Positions 42,584 through 54,870 of a stretch of 64,000 nt of DNA are shown piece by piece. Below the pieces are notes generated by a model. It was not told the origin of the DNA and did no database searches. It saw nothing but the letters and a program-made list of their open reading frames with translations. This stretch comes from Lichtheimia corymbifera B2541. Its lineage: Eukaryota; Mucoromycota; Mucoromycetes; Mucorales; Lichtheimiaceae. The stretch lies in the NCBI GenBank assembly GCA_000697475.1, contig JNEU01000764.1, forward strand, positions 62,001 through 126,000, given 5' to 3'. The number at the start of each line of letters is the position of its first letter. Within the stretch, counting starts at the first letter, position 1. Made by a program: the position numbers and the translations under genes.

Positions 42584-44409
42584 ATGTCGACGCAAGATCT
42601 GTATCATATTAGCCAACGCATCGCACCACGACAAAAGATGCCCGAGCAACAACAACCCAACCAAGTCATTGTGCCTTCTATGTTTGTGCCTGGACCCTTT
42701 TATTATTACCAGCTGCCACCTTATCTGGCGCTGCCTACTACTACTACAGCTGCAGCTGCTCCCATCCATTATCCACGGCTTGCTACACACACCACTGCCG
42801 TAAGTGCCCAATGTTTTTTATCCCTACGACGATGACGACGACAAAAAAGTGCATAGCAACACAATGCACACATTTCACACACACACATTTATATACCCAT
42901 GTTTGTCGTCGTTGTCGTCGTGCCATTCTATTTTTACTCCGTAACTCACCATTGGCAACGCATGATTCTATATCACCCCCATCCACAGTACCCTCCACCT
43001 ATTCATCATACCCTGGAGAATGCCACTATTACATATGATACGATGGTCGTTGAGCACAGCAAGGATTTAGTCAAGGATGTATTTTTCTCTCCTGCAATGA
43101 CTACAACTGAAGGAAGAGACTCAGAAGGCTCCTCGATCTGTGGGCAAAGTGATAGCGACGAATCTGATGTCGCCTCCTTTTCTCCCTCTGACTTACTTCA
43201 AGACGACGATCCACTGTTTTTCATTGGTCTCGATCTTAATGAAACCACCACGGCCGCCAACAACAAGGGCGCTAATACTGCTGGTGCCGAGAAACAATCT
43301 TCAAAGAAAAAGCAACCTTCTTTGCTTGGCAAACGACGTTCCCGAAATACCACCACCACCACCCATGATAATGTCAAGAAGGCCAAAACCAGCAATGCTG
43401 TTAGCCTACCAGGCTCACCCTTGATGGATTACTTTGAGGAAGATGCCTCAACTGAAGAATCATCGGATGATGATGATACCCAAAGGTAAGCTGATGGAGC
43501 TGGAAACTGACGGGAATTTCCATTTGGGTGGGAAACTGAACCTTTCCTTTTTCCTTGGCAGTGTTGCGGATCTCCAATCCATTTCAGCAGCCGATGATAA
43601 CGAGTCAACCGCTTCGTGGGAAGAGCGCGCTGAGCTCTTTGAAGAAGCCGAAGAGGAAAAGTTACAACAACAGCAACAACAACTTGTTGAACCACGTCCA
43701 ACGCAACAACCTACGATCTATCAAAAGTTGACCAAGGCTAATGTGGACTGGTGCCGATACTGTGGCACGACTGAAGGTGTCAACTGGCGCCCTGGACCAT
43801 GGGGAAAGCGGACATTGTGCAAGTAAGTATAGACTTTCAGGGCAGGGGTGTTGTGAGTGTGTATGATGTTTCTACCATTTCCATGGTGGATGCACATGCA
43901 CCAAACGCGTTGAATCGGTCACAATTTACTTATCATGCTGTCAACTTTTTTTCTATAGTAAACATGGATGCGATTACAAGGGCTATGGATTTGCATGCAA
44001 GTTACCACGCCTTGATCTGACAGGATTTGCAAACGAAGCTATCCATGATCGTGATAGACCTGTGCTTCAACTATTTTGCTCAGTGTGCCATCATCAAGAA
44101 TCATGGGAAGGAAATGTATTGGTGCGCTGTGAAGGTTGTCCAAAGGCTGTGCATCAACAATGTGCAGAACCACACCATCAATTATCAGATGCTTTTGTGG
44201 CGGGTGATGAACCCTGGTTCTGTGATCCCGCTTGTCAAGAAAATGCACGAAGGAAACGTATCGTTGTTGAATTGCCAAGAAAGCGTTTACCTCTTATGTG
44301 TGCTCCCAAGAACAATAGCAGCAGCAGCAACAGCAGTAACGCATCGTCTCCTTCCTCTTCACCCATGTTGCATCGCCGCATCTCCTCTTCATCATCCTCA
44401 TCTTCATAG
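42584..44409 (+). CDS. Nuclear protein with GATA-like zinc finger and PHD finger
   Basis: Four exons from ATG 42584 (MSTQDLYHISQRIAPRQ) to TAG at 44409. The N-terminal half is disordered, acidic and Ser/Asn-rich, with a basic patch KKKQPSLLGKRRS that looks like a nuclear signal. A GATA-like finger follows: WCRYCGTTEGVNWRPGPWG, then KRTLCNKHGC, formed across an intron. Its spacing is C-X2-C-X18-C-X4-C, where canonical GATA fingers have C-X2-C at the second knuckle. Directly after it, KGYGFACKLPRLDL leads into a PHD finger: CSVC, RCEGC, AVHQQC, WFCDPAC (C4HC3). The tail is Ser-rich. A DNA-binding finger beside a histone-reader finger suggests a chromatin-targeted regulator. SGF29 follows in the same direction. 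Confidence 0.88.
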
Positions 44410-44945
44410 ATATGGTTTCTTTTTTTTTTTTTTCTACCACAACCACCACATCTTTTTTATACACTCTCACAATCATGCATGCACACAGACACACAAACAC
44501 ACTACACACACACGCATCATACCTTTTTTCTACTTCTTGTTCTTTTTTTTATTATCGACTCCATGCTTTGTATATAGTCTACACTAGGCCGCCAATCACT
44601 CTCTCCCCCAACATTTGCATGCCTCTTTATGGTATCTACGCTTTCTTAATACAATCACACACGCACGTTAATGATGTCTTCTCCCTTCAAATCAAATTTA
44701 CTTTAATGTGTGTACAAAAGGGTGATAATAGTAATTGGATGTTGTTCTCCACAGTCACGACAACGATAAAGGATGATGGGGAAGATTGGCTCTCATACAC
44801 ATACACAACACACACGCGGCACGTTCGCACACGCGCATTCTATCTTTTACCAGAGGGTTAGTTAACCTGGAGTCTTCCGACCACATTCTCCGCACAACAA
44901 TAGCCTTGTCCCTACACTTACACACACCTGTGGTTGTGGTATTCC
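44410..44945. other. Spacer, GATA/PHD gene / SGF29
   Basis: T-rich 3' region and CA-rich sequence. No gene recognised. Confidence 0.5.
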
Positions 44946-46293
44946 ATGGATCGCAAATCACGGACATCACGATCAGCATCGTTGGAAGAGACCAATGAGG
45001 AGCTCAGTCTTTGGAAGCAGATATGCACCTCACTCGCCAAATTGGAGAACATCCAAAAGGAAACCGAATCAGTCTTGAACAATATCAACAAGATCCACCT
45101 TGCTGTCAATTTTGATGAAGGTGGGTAGGCAGAGCAGCATATACAATGGGAGAAGCTTGTTGACATGGAGAGCATCATCCTTATTGTTGTAGGCATCTCG
45201 TCCACGTTGTCGCAACGTCTCAAGGAGTATTACCAGAATGGTATCAGCTTGTCATCCACCGAGTCAAGGTAACATGCCAAAAAATAGTCGAATGGATGTG
45301 ATCCGTGTATCTCATGCGTAAGTACACATGTAGGACCATCAACGATATCATTGAGAAAGTATCCGTGTTGATTGCATTGAGAGAAGCATCCGAGAACAGC
45401 AATGGTAAACAACAATGGGGGGGAGGGAATCATGTATGTAATGGATGATTCATGCGTTCATCATCGTATAGAGCAAAAACGCAAGAAGCGGAAAACTGAA
45501 GCTGATGAGCTCAAGCATGCATCACCTGGATCAGGCAAAAAATCCAAAAGGTGGGTTTCTGATGTGTGCGACCAACACGTTATACAAGTTTATGCATCCC
45601 ATCTAATCGTTGATTTTACAGTGACATCATTCTTCCGGGTATCACGGTAAGAAAAGAGAAACTTGAAATGACAACACGGTGCTAAACAATGGGCGTCTTA
45701 GGTCGCTGCCAAACAACCAAAGCAAAAGGATAAGAATGAGGAATGGATTCTTGCAGTGGTTATCAGCTTTCATCCCGACAAGAACAAGTAGGTGTTTTCA
45801 TGTGCTCGAGATGGATAGCGATGCTCACATGGGACTGGTGCTTTGTAGGTATCATGTTGAGGATATAGATCAAGATGAGTCTGGACAAAAACAGTAAGCT
45901 AATAGGAGCTGGGTGGAGGGGATTGACCACATTGACATGAGGATGACGTTATTGATCTCATCTACAGGCGATACTTTATACCATCAAGGCATGTTATTGC
46001 AGTGCCGGAAAGCCATGAGATACGTCATCTTCCAGAGCTCAAAGCAGGACAAGATGTGCTAGCGTTGTATCCGGGAACGACTTGCTTTTACAAGGCGACG
46101 GTGATATTGCCACCAAAACAGGTACGTTGTTGGGTTGCTAGGCAACGTGTGTTAAGATTGGCTCATGTGACGTTTTATTTAGAACAAGGATATTAGCTCG
46201 CCGGGTACTTACAAAGTACAATTCGAGGATGACAACAATGAAATGAAATACGTCATGCCAGGTCATGTTCTTGAAATGCCAAAGTCAAAATAA
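44946..46293 (+). CDS. SGF29: SAGA-associated factor 29
   Basis: Starts at ATG 44946 (MDRKSRTSRSASLEETNEE) and ends ...HVLEMPKSK at 46293, about 260 residues from several short exons. The N-terminus is a coiled coil (SLWKQICTSLAKLENIQKE, IHLAVNFDE). A basic KKRKTEADE linker precedes the C-terminal SGF29 tandem tudor domain: EEWILAVVISFHPDKNKYHVEDIDQDE, RYFIPSRHVIAVPE, GQDVLALYPGTTCFYKATVI and TYKVQFEDDNNEMKYVMPGHVLEMP. This fold reads H3K4 methylation and helps recruit the SAGA acetyltransferase; the aromatic/acidic FEDD element that lines the methyl-lysine pocket is present. The neighbouring gene upstream also encodes a chromatin-reader-type protein. Confidence 0.93.
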
Positions 46294-46598
46294 GCTGGCA
46301 ATTGCCGTTCCTGCATGAAATTTTCTTGTATCTCAGATTTTTCTCTCCCTTGTCCTCCTCTCCACCTCCCTTGTCATACTTATCCTCTTACAGCATTCTC
46401 TTTTGTTTATTGTTCATCGTCCCCAATCTCCCTCTCAAACACACTCGCACACAAAGCTCCTCTTATCTTGACGTAATATCTTCGCAATCATCTCACACAA
46501 CGCACCTTTTGGGTATATATATATATATAACTTTATAAAGCATTTTACGCATTTCTTTTTGCAAAGTTTCTTTGTTGTTTATACGTAACTCTTTCCAA
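46294..46598. other. Spacer with TATATA tract
   Basis: CT-rich 3' region of SGF29, then TA repeats at 46514-46530 and TATAAA at 46534-46539, about 60 bp before the next ATG. Confidence 0.5.
46534..46539 (+). promoter_or_regulatory. TATA element of small hydrophilic gene
   Basis: CTTTATAAAG 60 bp before ATG 46599, just after a TA-repeat. Confidence 0.5.
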
Positions 46599-47185
46599 AT
46601 GTCGAAGCAACAACAACGCCAATACAACGATGCTAACTTTGTTGTTGAGGATAAGAATGATCCTCATCGTGTCTTTGGATATCGCGGTAATTAAGCAAAC
46701 AATGAAATGCTTGATTTCATTTATTCATATGTACCATGGGTCCTTTTAGAGGGCGAGACCCAAAATGCCAATTACAATGAAGCAGATAATGGCAAGTCAT
46801 ATCAGGGAGATACATGTGTCAAATGTAACTAAAGTTAATTCTCGTATATACATACATAGCCTATGTCCCTGCTGACCAAAGACAGGATAACATTCATTCG
46901 GATTTCTGGAGTGCCGATAACCAAGATGAAGAACGCAATGACCCAGCAGTATTTAGCCAAAACCAAAGTGACCCTGATCGACATGTTGCTGCCGAGGTTG
47001 CTCAGAGCCATAATATGGGCCGATCCAAGGAATCACGTATGAAAAGTGCTCAACGTGCTAGTGACACTTATGAGGAAGCCACTGGCAACCCACTCGAGGT
47101 TGATAAGCGTAAGTCAATAGAGAAGATAGATCGACGCTCAACCACTCATTCATTACTTTTAGAGGGACGTGTTGTCCAAGAGTAA
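46599..47185 (+). CDS. Small hydrophilic protein, unknown function
   Basis: Four exons (46599-46686, 46750-46791, 46860-47108, 47163-47185) give 133 residues. Residues are mostly D, N, Q, E, R, S, A; hydrophobic residues are few, no membrane segment or signal peptide. It starts MSKQQQRQYNDANFVVEDK and includes HRVFGYREGETQNANYNE, SDFWSADNQDEERND and SYKS-free repeats of Asn/Gln. Such composition resembles stress-related hydrophilins or disordered proteins, but that is an inference from composition only. Intron 2 has a GC donor; no GT alternative keeps the frame. The gene is convergent with the Sec72-like gene (191 bp). It has strong TATA sequence, suggesting regulated, possibly high expression. 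Confidence 0.7.
46792..46859 (+). other. GC-AG intron in small hydrophilic gene
   Basis: Begins GCAAGT, ends ACATAG. The nearest GT site (46797) brings an in-frame stop in the next exon, so GC is the supported donor. Confidence 0.75.
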
Positions 47186-47376
47186 ATATTAAATCCAACC
47201 TTTTGTGATGTATGTATATATAAAAATAGGATGATCTTTTAATGGGTAATTGAGGATAATGGCTGTCGTACATGGATGTACAAAGTATGTTGCGTGTCGT
47301 GAGTGTAGATATGTGTGAGTGAGTTAAGGGTGTTGTGTGTGTGTGAATGGTAAAAGGATGGGGTGATAATGATCTC

Positions 47377-47943
47377 TTATTGATGAATCTCGGCCAATGC
47401 TTTCTTGAGCTCTTCGCTTTCGTGATCGAATCGCAATCCTGTCTGGAAGGCCTCGGCAGCATCTTGAGAACGATTCATGCCCAACAAGGCTTTACCCTTT
47501 CGAAACCATCCCTTGCTCCACTCGCGCTTCAACCGAGTCACCATTTCCGCATCCACCAGAGCATCGACATAATTCTCCATAGCCAAGTGTGCTGCTGATC
47601 GATTTGACAAGACAGGGGATAATTCTTCACGCACATATTGGAATGCAAGAGGTTCCCATAGAGGACGTGCCCATGAAAGGTCCACAGCCATAGTATAGAA
47701 ACGAACAGCTTCAGTATAGTTTCCACTCTTGAAATACTTGTTGCCTTCTTCTTTGAGTCGATTCACTTGTGCTGAACGTACGGGATTGGCAGCATTGGGT
47801 GGAGGGATCTCTTTGACTTGCTTCAGTGTTGCAGCGAGAGCATTGTGCGAGGTCCAATCTATGTCGCAGTCTGTACATGTCTCAAGAGCATGTTCCTTGC
47901 AGAGAATTCTGTCGCCGTCATTGGATACTGTGACATCAATCAT
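47377..47943 (-). CDS. SEC72: TPR protein resembling Sec72
   Basis: Single exon, 188 residues, ATG at 47941-47943 (MIDVTVSNDGDRILCKEHA). A Cys/His cluster near residues 15-28 (CKEHALETCTDC) is followed by three TPR helix pairs: RLKEEGNKYFKSGNYTEAVR, VLSNRSAAHLAMENYVDAL, and GWFRKGKALLGMNRSQDAAEA, ending LKKALAEIHQ. This order (short Cys-rich N-terminus, then TPRs with REELSPVLSNR) fits the fungal Sec72 subunit of the ER post-translational translocation complex (Sec62/63/71/72), which recruits Hsp70-bound precursors. Length fits. No transmembrane segment, as expected for Sec72. The gene lacks introns, unlike its neighbours. Another small TPR cochaperone cannot be fully excluded. Confidence 0.75.
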   Translation of the reverse strand: MIDVTVSNDGDRILCKEHALETCTDCDIDWTSHNALAATLKQVKEIPPPNAANPVRSAQVNRLKEEGNKYFKSGNYTEAVRFYTMAVDLSWARPLWEPLAFQYVREELSPVLSNRSAAHLAMENYVDALVDAEMVTRLKREWSKGWFRKGKALLGMNRSQDAAEAFQTGLRFDHESEELKKALAEIHQ

Positions 47944-48472
47944 CTTGGAGTGAGTGAGAATAAAGAGGGGAGAGAGGAGAATAAAGCGCGGCCCGCGTAA
48001 AGCACGGATATTGATTGATGCTTCTCAGTGGTGTGGTGTGGTGTGGAACAATGATTGGATCGAGCATTCGGACCTCCGATAGGATGGATACCCAACCTTT
48101 TCATCAAGGGATTGATTGATCCTTGAGTATGTGCGGGTGTCCTGTGTTAAGCAATATCGCTTGTCCCTGAACATCTCCAACAATTACTATTTATCCGATA
48201 AAAGCATTTTGCTGCATTATTTTCTTTTCTGGGGTCCCAGAAAGCATAAGCCCCTAATCTACGTATAGCCACATGCATCCCTCCACCACACACCTTGAAT
48301 GACCCGCTGTGTGTACATACATATTTTTAGTGATTATCACATAACATAACTGCACCTGGATAGATATTCCTGACCATGCGCTCACACGTGAGGTCATGGT
48401 TGTTTGCTCCTAACAACTCGACATACATGGATAGACAAAAACATCATGCACGTCAACAAGAAAAAAAAAAGT
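47944..48472. other. Divergent spacer, Sec72-like / CotH-like
   Basis: Promoter region with CT-rich leader before 48564. No gene recognised. Confidence 0.5.
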
Positions 48473-48478
48473 TATAAA
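48473..48478 (+). promoter_or_regulatory. TATA element of CotH-like gene
   Basis: GTTATAAAGT about 86 bp before ATG 48564. Confidence 0.5.
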
Positions 48479-48563
48479 GTCGATCTTCTCCTTCCATTAT
48501 TTCCATCATCATCTTCTTCTTTCTCTCTTTTTTTTTCTTTCTTTCTTATTTCCACCTTTTCAC

Positions 48564-50518
48564 ATGAGAAAGATCCTTGATCTATTATTCTTGGCGGCTG
48601 TTGCTAAAGCTGTCACTTTCCGTGTTGTTGCACCTGGTGCCACTGATGTTCAAGTGTCAGTCAATGGTCAACTCACCAAGCTTACTGCCAGCGATCCAGA
48701 CGTGCCTTACTTTACTGGCGATGCCAATGCTTCTCCTGATTCAAAATACAAGGTATTATCATTATTGACAAAAAGGGAACCGATGATGGAAAGGAGGTGG
48801 ATCATCATTTTAGCATTTATACTAAACAAAGCATGCAGTACGTGGCTGGTGGCAATGCTGAGCCTTTTGATCGAACATTGGAACAAGGCCGTGACAAGAC
48901 TCGAAACGATTTCTTTAATCGTTCAGTCACTTATGCAAACATCCCTAAGCTTCCATTCCCTATCCCTGAAAATGTAAAGCTTTATCTCTTGTTGCATGCA
49001 GTAACATGACTAACTTGTACAATGTAACGACTTAGCCATGGACAAGGAGTGGCAAGGAAGCTCCCATGTTTGATTCAAACTATATACCCACCATTTTCAT
49101 GACTGGCAACCCTGCTGACATGGATAATCTCGTCAAGAACGTGCCTGCCACCTTATACAATGATACCAAATTTACATTCATTGGTCCCGAAGAAGTACTT
49201 GTTTACAAGGCAAGTGCACAATAGAGTATTAAAGAATTCCTTTTCTTGATAGCTAATGCAAGTTTTACACATATAGGGTTGCTCGTTTGGTATTCATGGA
49301 GCAGGCAAGAAACACAACAACAACAAACAAAGCTGGAGATGGACCTTACCCAAAGGACAAAACATCTACAATCGCAACTATATTAAGCTACGACATATGG
49401 AGGAAGACCCAACACAAATGCGTGAGAAGCTTTATTCAGACATCTTGCAAGCCATGGGAGTTTATGTAGGCGATGCCAATGTCGTCCGATTCTACATTAA
49501 TGGACAAGGTTTCGGCACCTTTTGCATGTTGGATGATATCGTCCAGTATTCATATATCAATGCCGTATTCTATGATGGCAAACCACCACAGCAAATGGGT
49601 CCTCTTTATGATGGTGCATCAGGTGCCGATTTTACAATATCCTCGGACGAGTATGGATCTTGGATTCCCAATCCTGCAAGTCCCGCGGATTCAAGTGCAT
49701 TGGCACCCATTTCTGAGCAAATCAATCATACGAATTACAAGGATGACAACCAAGTAGCCAATTTATCCAAGGCGATTGATCTCGACCAATTTATGCGCTT
49801 CATGGTGATGGAATTCCTTGCTGGTCACTGGGATGGCTATTGGATGGAACAAACCAATGATGGTGCGTACCGTGATCCAACAGACAACAACAAATGGTAT
49901 TACCTTGGTCAAGACTTTGACGCCACCTTTGGTGTCAATCTTGCACAGGATCGTCAATTTGTTGCTACATCGTACAAAAACTATCCCCAACTTTTCCCAG
50001 GTGGCGTACTGATCAACAATTTGCTGCAAAACCCGCAGATGCGTACACGTTTTGAAACGTATTTGAAGAACACCACTGCCATTTTATTCAACAATTACAC
50101 GCTCACGAATCGTGTTCTCGAGTATCAAAAGTTCCTTTTGCCTGACCTTGAATGGGATCGATCCATCAAGCAACAATCGCCTGGTATCAACTTTGGATGG
50201 ACGTTTCCTCAAGTGACCCAGAACCTCTGGGAAGGTGTAGCAGCTGGTGCTACACCCAATGTTACTGGTGGTGCCGAATGGGGATTACTTGAATGGGTAG
50301 CCGCCAAGAGCGAAGCTGTGGCCAAGGATCTTAATGTTCAAATTGTGCAGCATCCAGTGGGCCCACCTGAAGATGCAAAAGGTGCATCAGCCCCTACTTC
50401 ACCAGGGATGTCACCCAATGGTTCTCAATCAGCAGCAGCTTCATCGTTCATCAAACCTTTTATCGGATTCGTTTATGCCGCCTTGGCTGTGTCAACTGGT
50501 GCCCTACTTGTTGGATGA
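48564..50518 (+). CDS. CotH-family surface protein (spore coat / invasin homolog)
   Basis: Four exons (48564-48752, 48839-48973, 49036-49209, 49277-50518) give 579 residues. The start is ATG 48564; the first 17 residues form a signal peptide (ILDLLFLAAVAKA). The CotH kinase-like domain covers most of the rest: YIKLRHMEEDPTQMREK, VVRFYINGQGFGTFCMLDD, YYLGQDFDATFG (acidic catalytic-type motif) and a conserved QTNDGAYRDPTDNN loop. Sequons are frequent. The C-terminus is Ser/Ala-rich, then hydrophobic (FIGFVYAALAVSTGALLVG), a GPI signal. Family members in Mucorales sit on the cell surface; some have been linked to host-cell binding. Whether this one does so is not shown. Intron 3 has a GC donor. 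An AATAAA follows at 50655. Confidence 0.95.
49210..49276 (+). other. GC-AG intron in CotH-like gene
   Basis: Begins GCAAGT, ends ATATAG, giving LVYKGCSFGIHGAGKK in frame, as expected for the family. Unspliced reading meets a stop within a few codons. Confidence 0.75.
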
Positions 50519-50905
50519 TGATCGTGATCATCATCATCATCACATGATCCAAATAATGACGAAACATACCCTCTTTTATGGATTGGTGTGGGACAAAGAG
50601 CTTCCACCATCATCACAATAACACATTGTATTACTGTAGTTACCCTTTATTCACAATAAAGTTTCATTATGCTGTTTATCATTTAAAAAAAATGTCGGCT
50701 ACTGGGCTTACCATCATCATCATCGGATCTCTCTCTCCCCAACCCCTTTATTTTGCCGGAGAAGAATAAATGCAGGAGTGAAAGACTCGCATCAACATTG
50801 CTTCCTGATGTTCTCTTAACTTTCCAAAACATATACGCACGCATTAGCGGATGGCACATCAATAATTGTTTCAAAGTGAGGGTGGTTTATAATTGTAAAT
50901 TGGAA
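50519..50905. other. Convergent spacer, CotH-like / NECAP
   Basis: 3' regions of two convergent genes with CAT-rich repeats near 50520-50545. No gene. Confidence 0.5.
50655..50660 (+). terminator. Candidate polyadenylation signal of CotH-like gene
   Basis: AATAAA 137 bp after the stop codon, in the 387-bp convergent spacer to NECAP. Confidence 0.5.
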
Positions 50906-51947
50906 TCAAATCAAATCATTGCTACGATGTTGTTGTTGTTGCTGTTGTTTGACTTGTGCTGCAGAAGGAGGCGGCGGAAGAAGAGGAATGGCACCACCTG
51001 CGCTCGATCCACCACCGGTAGCAGGGGTTGCTGGCTTGGGTCGATTTGTGCGTTTGGCCTTTTTCAAATGCATAGTGCCATTAGCATCTTTATCCCGTCA
51101 TTCCCAAATAACAAACAATACTTACCCCTACGTTACCAATGCTGATGCTGATGGTTTGTCCTTCTTTGAGACTATAATCCTTTTTTGGGAGTTGTTCAGC
51201 TTGTTTGGCTCGTTCAACAGCTTGCTTTTCAGCTCGGATTTGTCTATACATTCATCGTCAGCTTTCCTTGTCTTGATTTCCCATCATCCTTCTTGTTGGA
51301 TCACTCACTTTGCAAAATCCTGAAGGGCCACGTTAAAGTCAAATGCATCGCTTCGTTCCTGAAAGCCCATACCGATAAAAGCGTGGCGGCCTATGATACA
51401 CGATATCAGTTGATCTCATTCGTATATTGTCATACCAGGTAAATACAGACCTTCATGCTCAATCTTCAACACAAAATAACGGCTGGAATCCAACACTGCT
51501 TCCACTGCACTACCCGTTGTACTATAGGGACACAATGCAAACAACTCGCCTAATATCAAAGTCAATCCATGTCACCTTTTGATGATCCTTATCCTTACCA
51601 GTATTGGCATCTTCCAGGCGGATACTGCAGCTTTCACCTTTGGTAATGATACGCAAACGACCTTTCCAGAGATACGAGCTTCCCAAATCGCCCCATTCAG
51701 CCGCTCTACAGATGGTGGTTGTTCAATTCAGATGCAAGCGTTCTCTCCATGGAGACCCTCGTTGTACCGCATCATCTCGTAGTGTAAATGTACCTGTATC
51801 CCCTAGCAGCTGTTCTTGGTGGTATCCGATAGACTGCAATAAAGACAATAGCATGAGCAATTGGAATAAGAGAAAAAGTCGTCATTGAGGTAGTTTATTA
51901 CCAAAGCATTCGCGAATGATTAGCAGGACACTTTCATAGTCTTCCAT
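50906..51947 (-). CDS. NECAP endocytic adaptor
   Basis: Start at the ATG 51945-51947 ([15 protein letters not shown]); stop at 50906. Exons join to the NECAP PHear domain: [106 protein letters not shown] binds the AP-2 and clathrin machinery and works in clathrin-mediated endocytosis. After the domain is a short Pro-rich tail ([13 protein letters not shown]) and a Gln-rich end. About 230 residues, normal for the family minus the mammalian C-terminal extension. The neighbour AMMECR1 gene lies only 86 bp upstream of its start, same strand. Confidence 0.92.
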
Positions 51948-52033
51948 TTTTGTAATATAGAATGAGAGGGTGGCGGGAAAAGAAGGGATATGAATGGGGG
52001 AGGGTGGTGGAGATAATACGGAAAAGAGAGAAA

Positions 52034-52769
<736 letters not shown>

Positions 52770-53659
52770 GATTCAACCCCCACTGAAATGAAAAGAAAGA
52801 AAAAGAGAAAGAGAGAGACGATTATGTTGTAGCCACACACCATCCACACATTTATCAATCAAAATGCCTACTCTGGGAAATCTGAAACTCCGTATCAGTG
52901 GTCATGTGTCTAAGACTACCCACACAGCCATCCACACTACAAGTCGACTCTGACCTCACCAATAGTCCGATAGCCGTAAAGCTACATTTGAGTACCTTAC
53001 GGGTAGTAGCAACATTACTATAGCAGTCCGCTTGTTATTGACAACAAAGAAAAAGTGCATTGTTCATGCGACCTGATAAGGAAAAATCCAAGATGAATGG
53101 TTCCTTCTTCCTCCCCTTGTGGGGGATTTGAAATTTAGGATACTTGGCACATGATATAGATAAATTTTTCCCAAATGTTTTGCTTGCATTGCCCTGATAT
53201 TTGTGCCCACACACATTTCAAAACCTAACCGACAGGATTCATTGCTCTATGTTTATTTTTCTCACGCATGTCCAAGCATAAGACGAGTAGCACACACACA
53301 TACAATAACATCATTCTTGCTGGATTGAGGTCTACCATCATCACTCACTTACCTTTTCCGTCAACCTTGTTCACATAAATGCAATGCTGCATATTCCCCC
53401 ATTTTCAATCTAATCCACCAATCATTCACCGACCTGACACAATCAGATTAACACAGTCGTACGTTTGTGTAAAAAGAGCTGATGATGCTGATGATGTGTC
53501 CACGTCGGGGGAGGAGGAGGTGGGGGACCACTACCACCCCAAGTCCGATGTTCGCCAAACGATAAAAGGGCCCATGGTGAGCTGTCCTCTTCTTCCTTGT
53601 CCCACTTTTCTTGTTCAATAACTTCTTCTTCTTCCACATTCTTACTGCAATTATCAACC
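52770..53659. other. Divergent spacer, AMMECR1 / cysteine dioxygenase
   Basis: No gene recognised. GAGG/GGGG stretch near 53505-53530, and a CT-rich leader before 53660. Confidence 0.5.
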
Positions 53660-53917
53660 ATGGCTCCTCTTGTTCCCCAACAACACCATGAAGTTCATGA
53701 AGACTTCACTTTGTCTACCTTGATCCAAAAGATCCATACCGTGCTTGGTCCTGATGGTGGTCTTGATTCTGAGCATATTGACCCCAACGAGATCATCCAC
53801 TTGATGGAGCAATACAGTTCCAATGCCAAGGACTGGTCCCAATACACTATCTTTGATCATTCTCGTGCCTATACTCGTAATTTGATCGATGATGGCAACG
53901 GCAAGGTGTGTAAATCG

Positions 53918-53957
<40 letters not shown>

Positions 53958-54870
53958 TGGCATTTTTGCTTTGATATTCCTTCATCTTGGCTGTTTCAGC
54001 TGGTGATGGAAAAAAGGCAAATGGCATATGGTGTGTGTGTGATCATCATTGTTGCGTTGGATATTCGGCTTGTTGTTATCGTCGTCGCTGTGATACTAAT
54101 ATTGATTTCTTTTTCCCGGTTCGATTAGTTTAATCTCATGATCTTGGCATGGAGCAAAGGACAGAAGAGGTAGGTGTTCTTTTTCCTTCTTTGCAACCGG
54201 GCTGCTTGTCGTCATAATTTTCACACGGCATTGTCATGGTTGTTGTTGTACTCCTGCTGACTCACGTTGTTATTGGTTCTTAGTCCAATCCATAATCACG
54301 CTGGGTCGCATTGCATCATGAAAGTATTGGATGGTGAGCTGAGCGAAACCCAATACGCTTGGCCAACGTCGTCGTCGTCCTCCCCCAAACAAGATTCATC
54401 AGCGTTGTCGGAAGCCGATTCGTCATATATCACTGATGCTGTGGTGACACATGCTGATGGTGATGAGAAAAGACCGGATGGAAAACAGATGAAAGTCATC
54501 AACCTCACACGTCTTTGCCCGAATGAAGTGACCTATATTCATGGTGAGTTATATTTCTTACTTCTTGGACGATTCTCAGAATTCCCACACACATACACAC
54601 TCGCTGTCTTCCAACACCCCCTGCCTATTACCAAAAGAAAAAAAAAACAAAACCGGCTAAACTCTTGCTTACCTTTTAGACAAGATTGGCTTGCACCGTA
54701 TTGCTAACCCTGACCCGGAGCATGGTGCAGTATCGCTTCATCTGTATACCCCTCCTTATCAGGTGTGCAAGACCTTTGAGGAAGATAGTGGTCGTGCCCG
54801 TCAAGGCGGCAAGTGCACCTTTTACTCTGTAAGGGGTGTGCGTTGCAGCAATAAGGATTCACAATTGTAA
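53660..54870 (+). CDS. CDO1: Cysteine dioxygenase
   Basis: Four exons (53660-53905, 54129-54169, 54284-54543, 54680-54870) give 245 residues. The iron-binding and active-site block is across introns 1-3: [19 protein letters not shown], then [21 protein letters not shown], with the two His ligands and the Cys that forms a Cys-Tyr crosslink in mammalian enzymes; later [19 protein letters not shown] (third His, and Tyr in the matching place) and [14 protein letters not shown]. The enzyme oxidises cysteine to cysteine sulfinate. It is longer than animal CDO (about 200) owing to a Ser-rich insertion (residues about 115-155). Intron 1 holds a (TG)17 tract. An AATAAA overlaps the TAA stop (54870-54875). 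Confidence 0.95.
53921..53954 (+). repeat. (TG)17 microsatellite in intron
   Basis: Seventeen TG units in intron 1 of the cysteine dioxygenase gene, close after the GTGTGT donor. The intron (53906-54128) is unusually long for this window. Confidence 0.95.

Noticed and set aside
53921..53954. Regular short repeats considered as a CRISPR-like array
   Set aside because: It is a simple TG microsatellite inside an intron of a eukaryotic gene.
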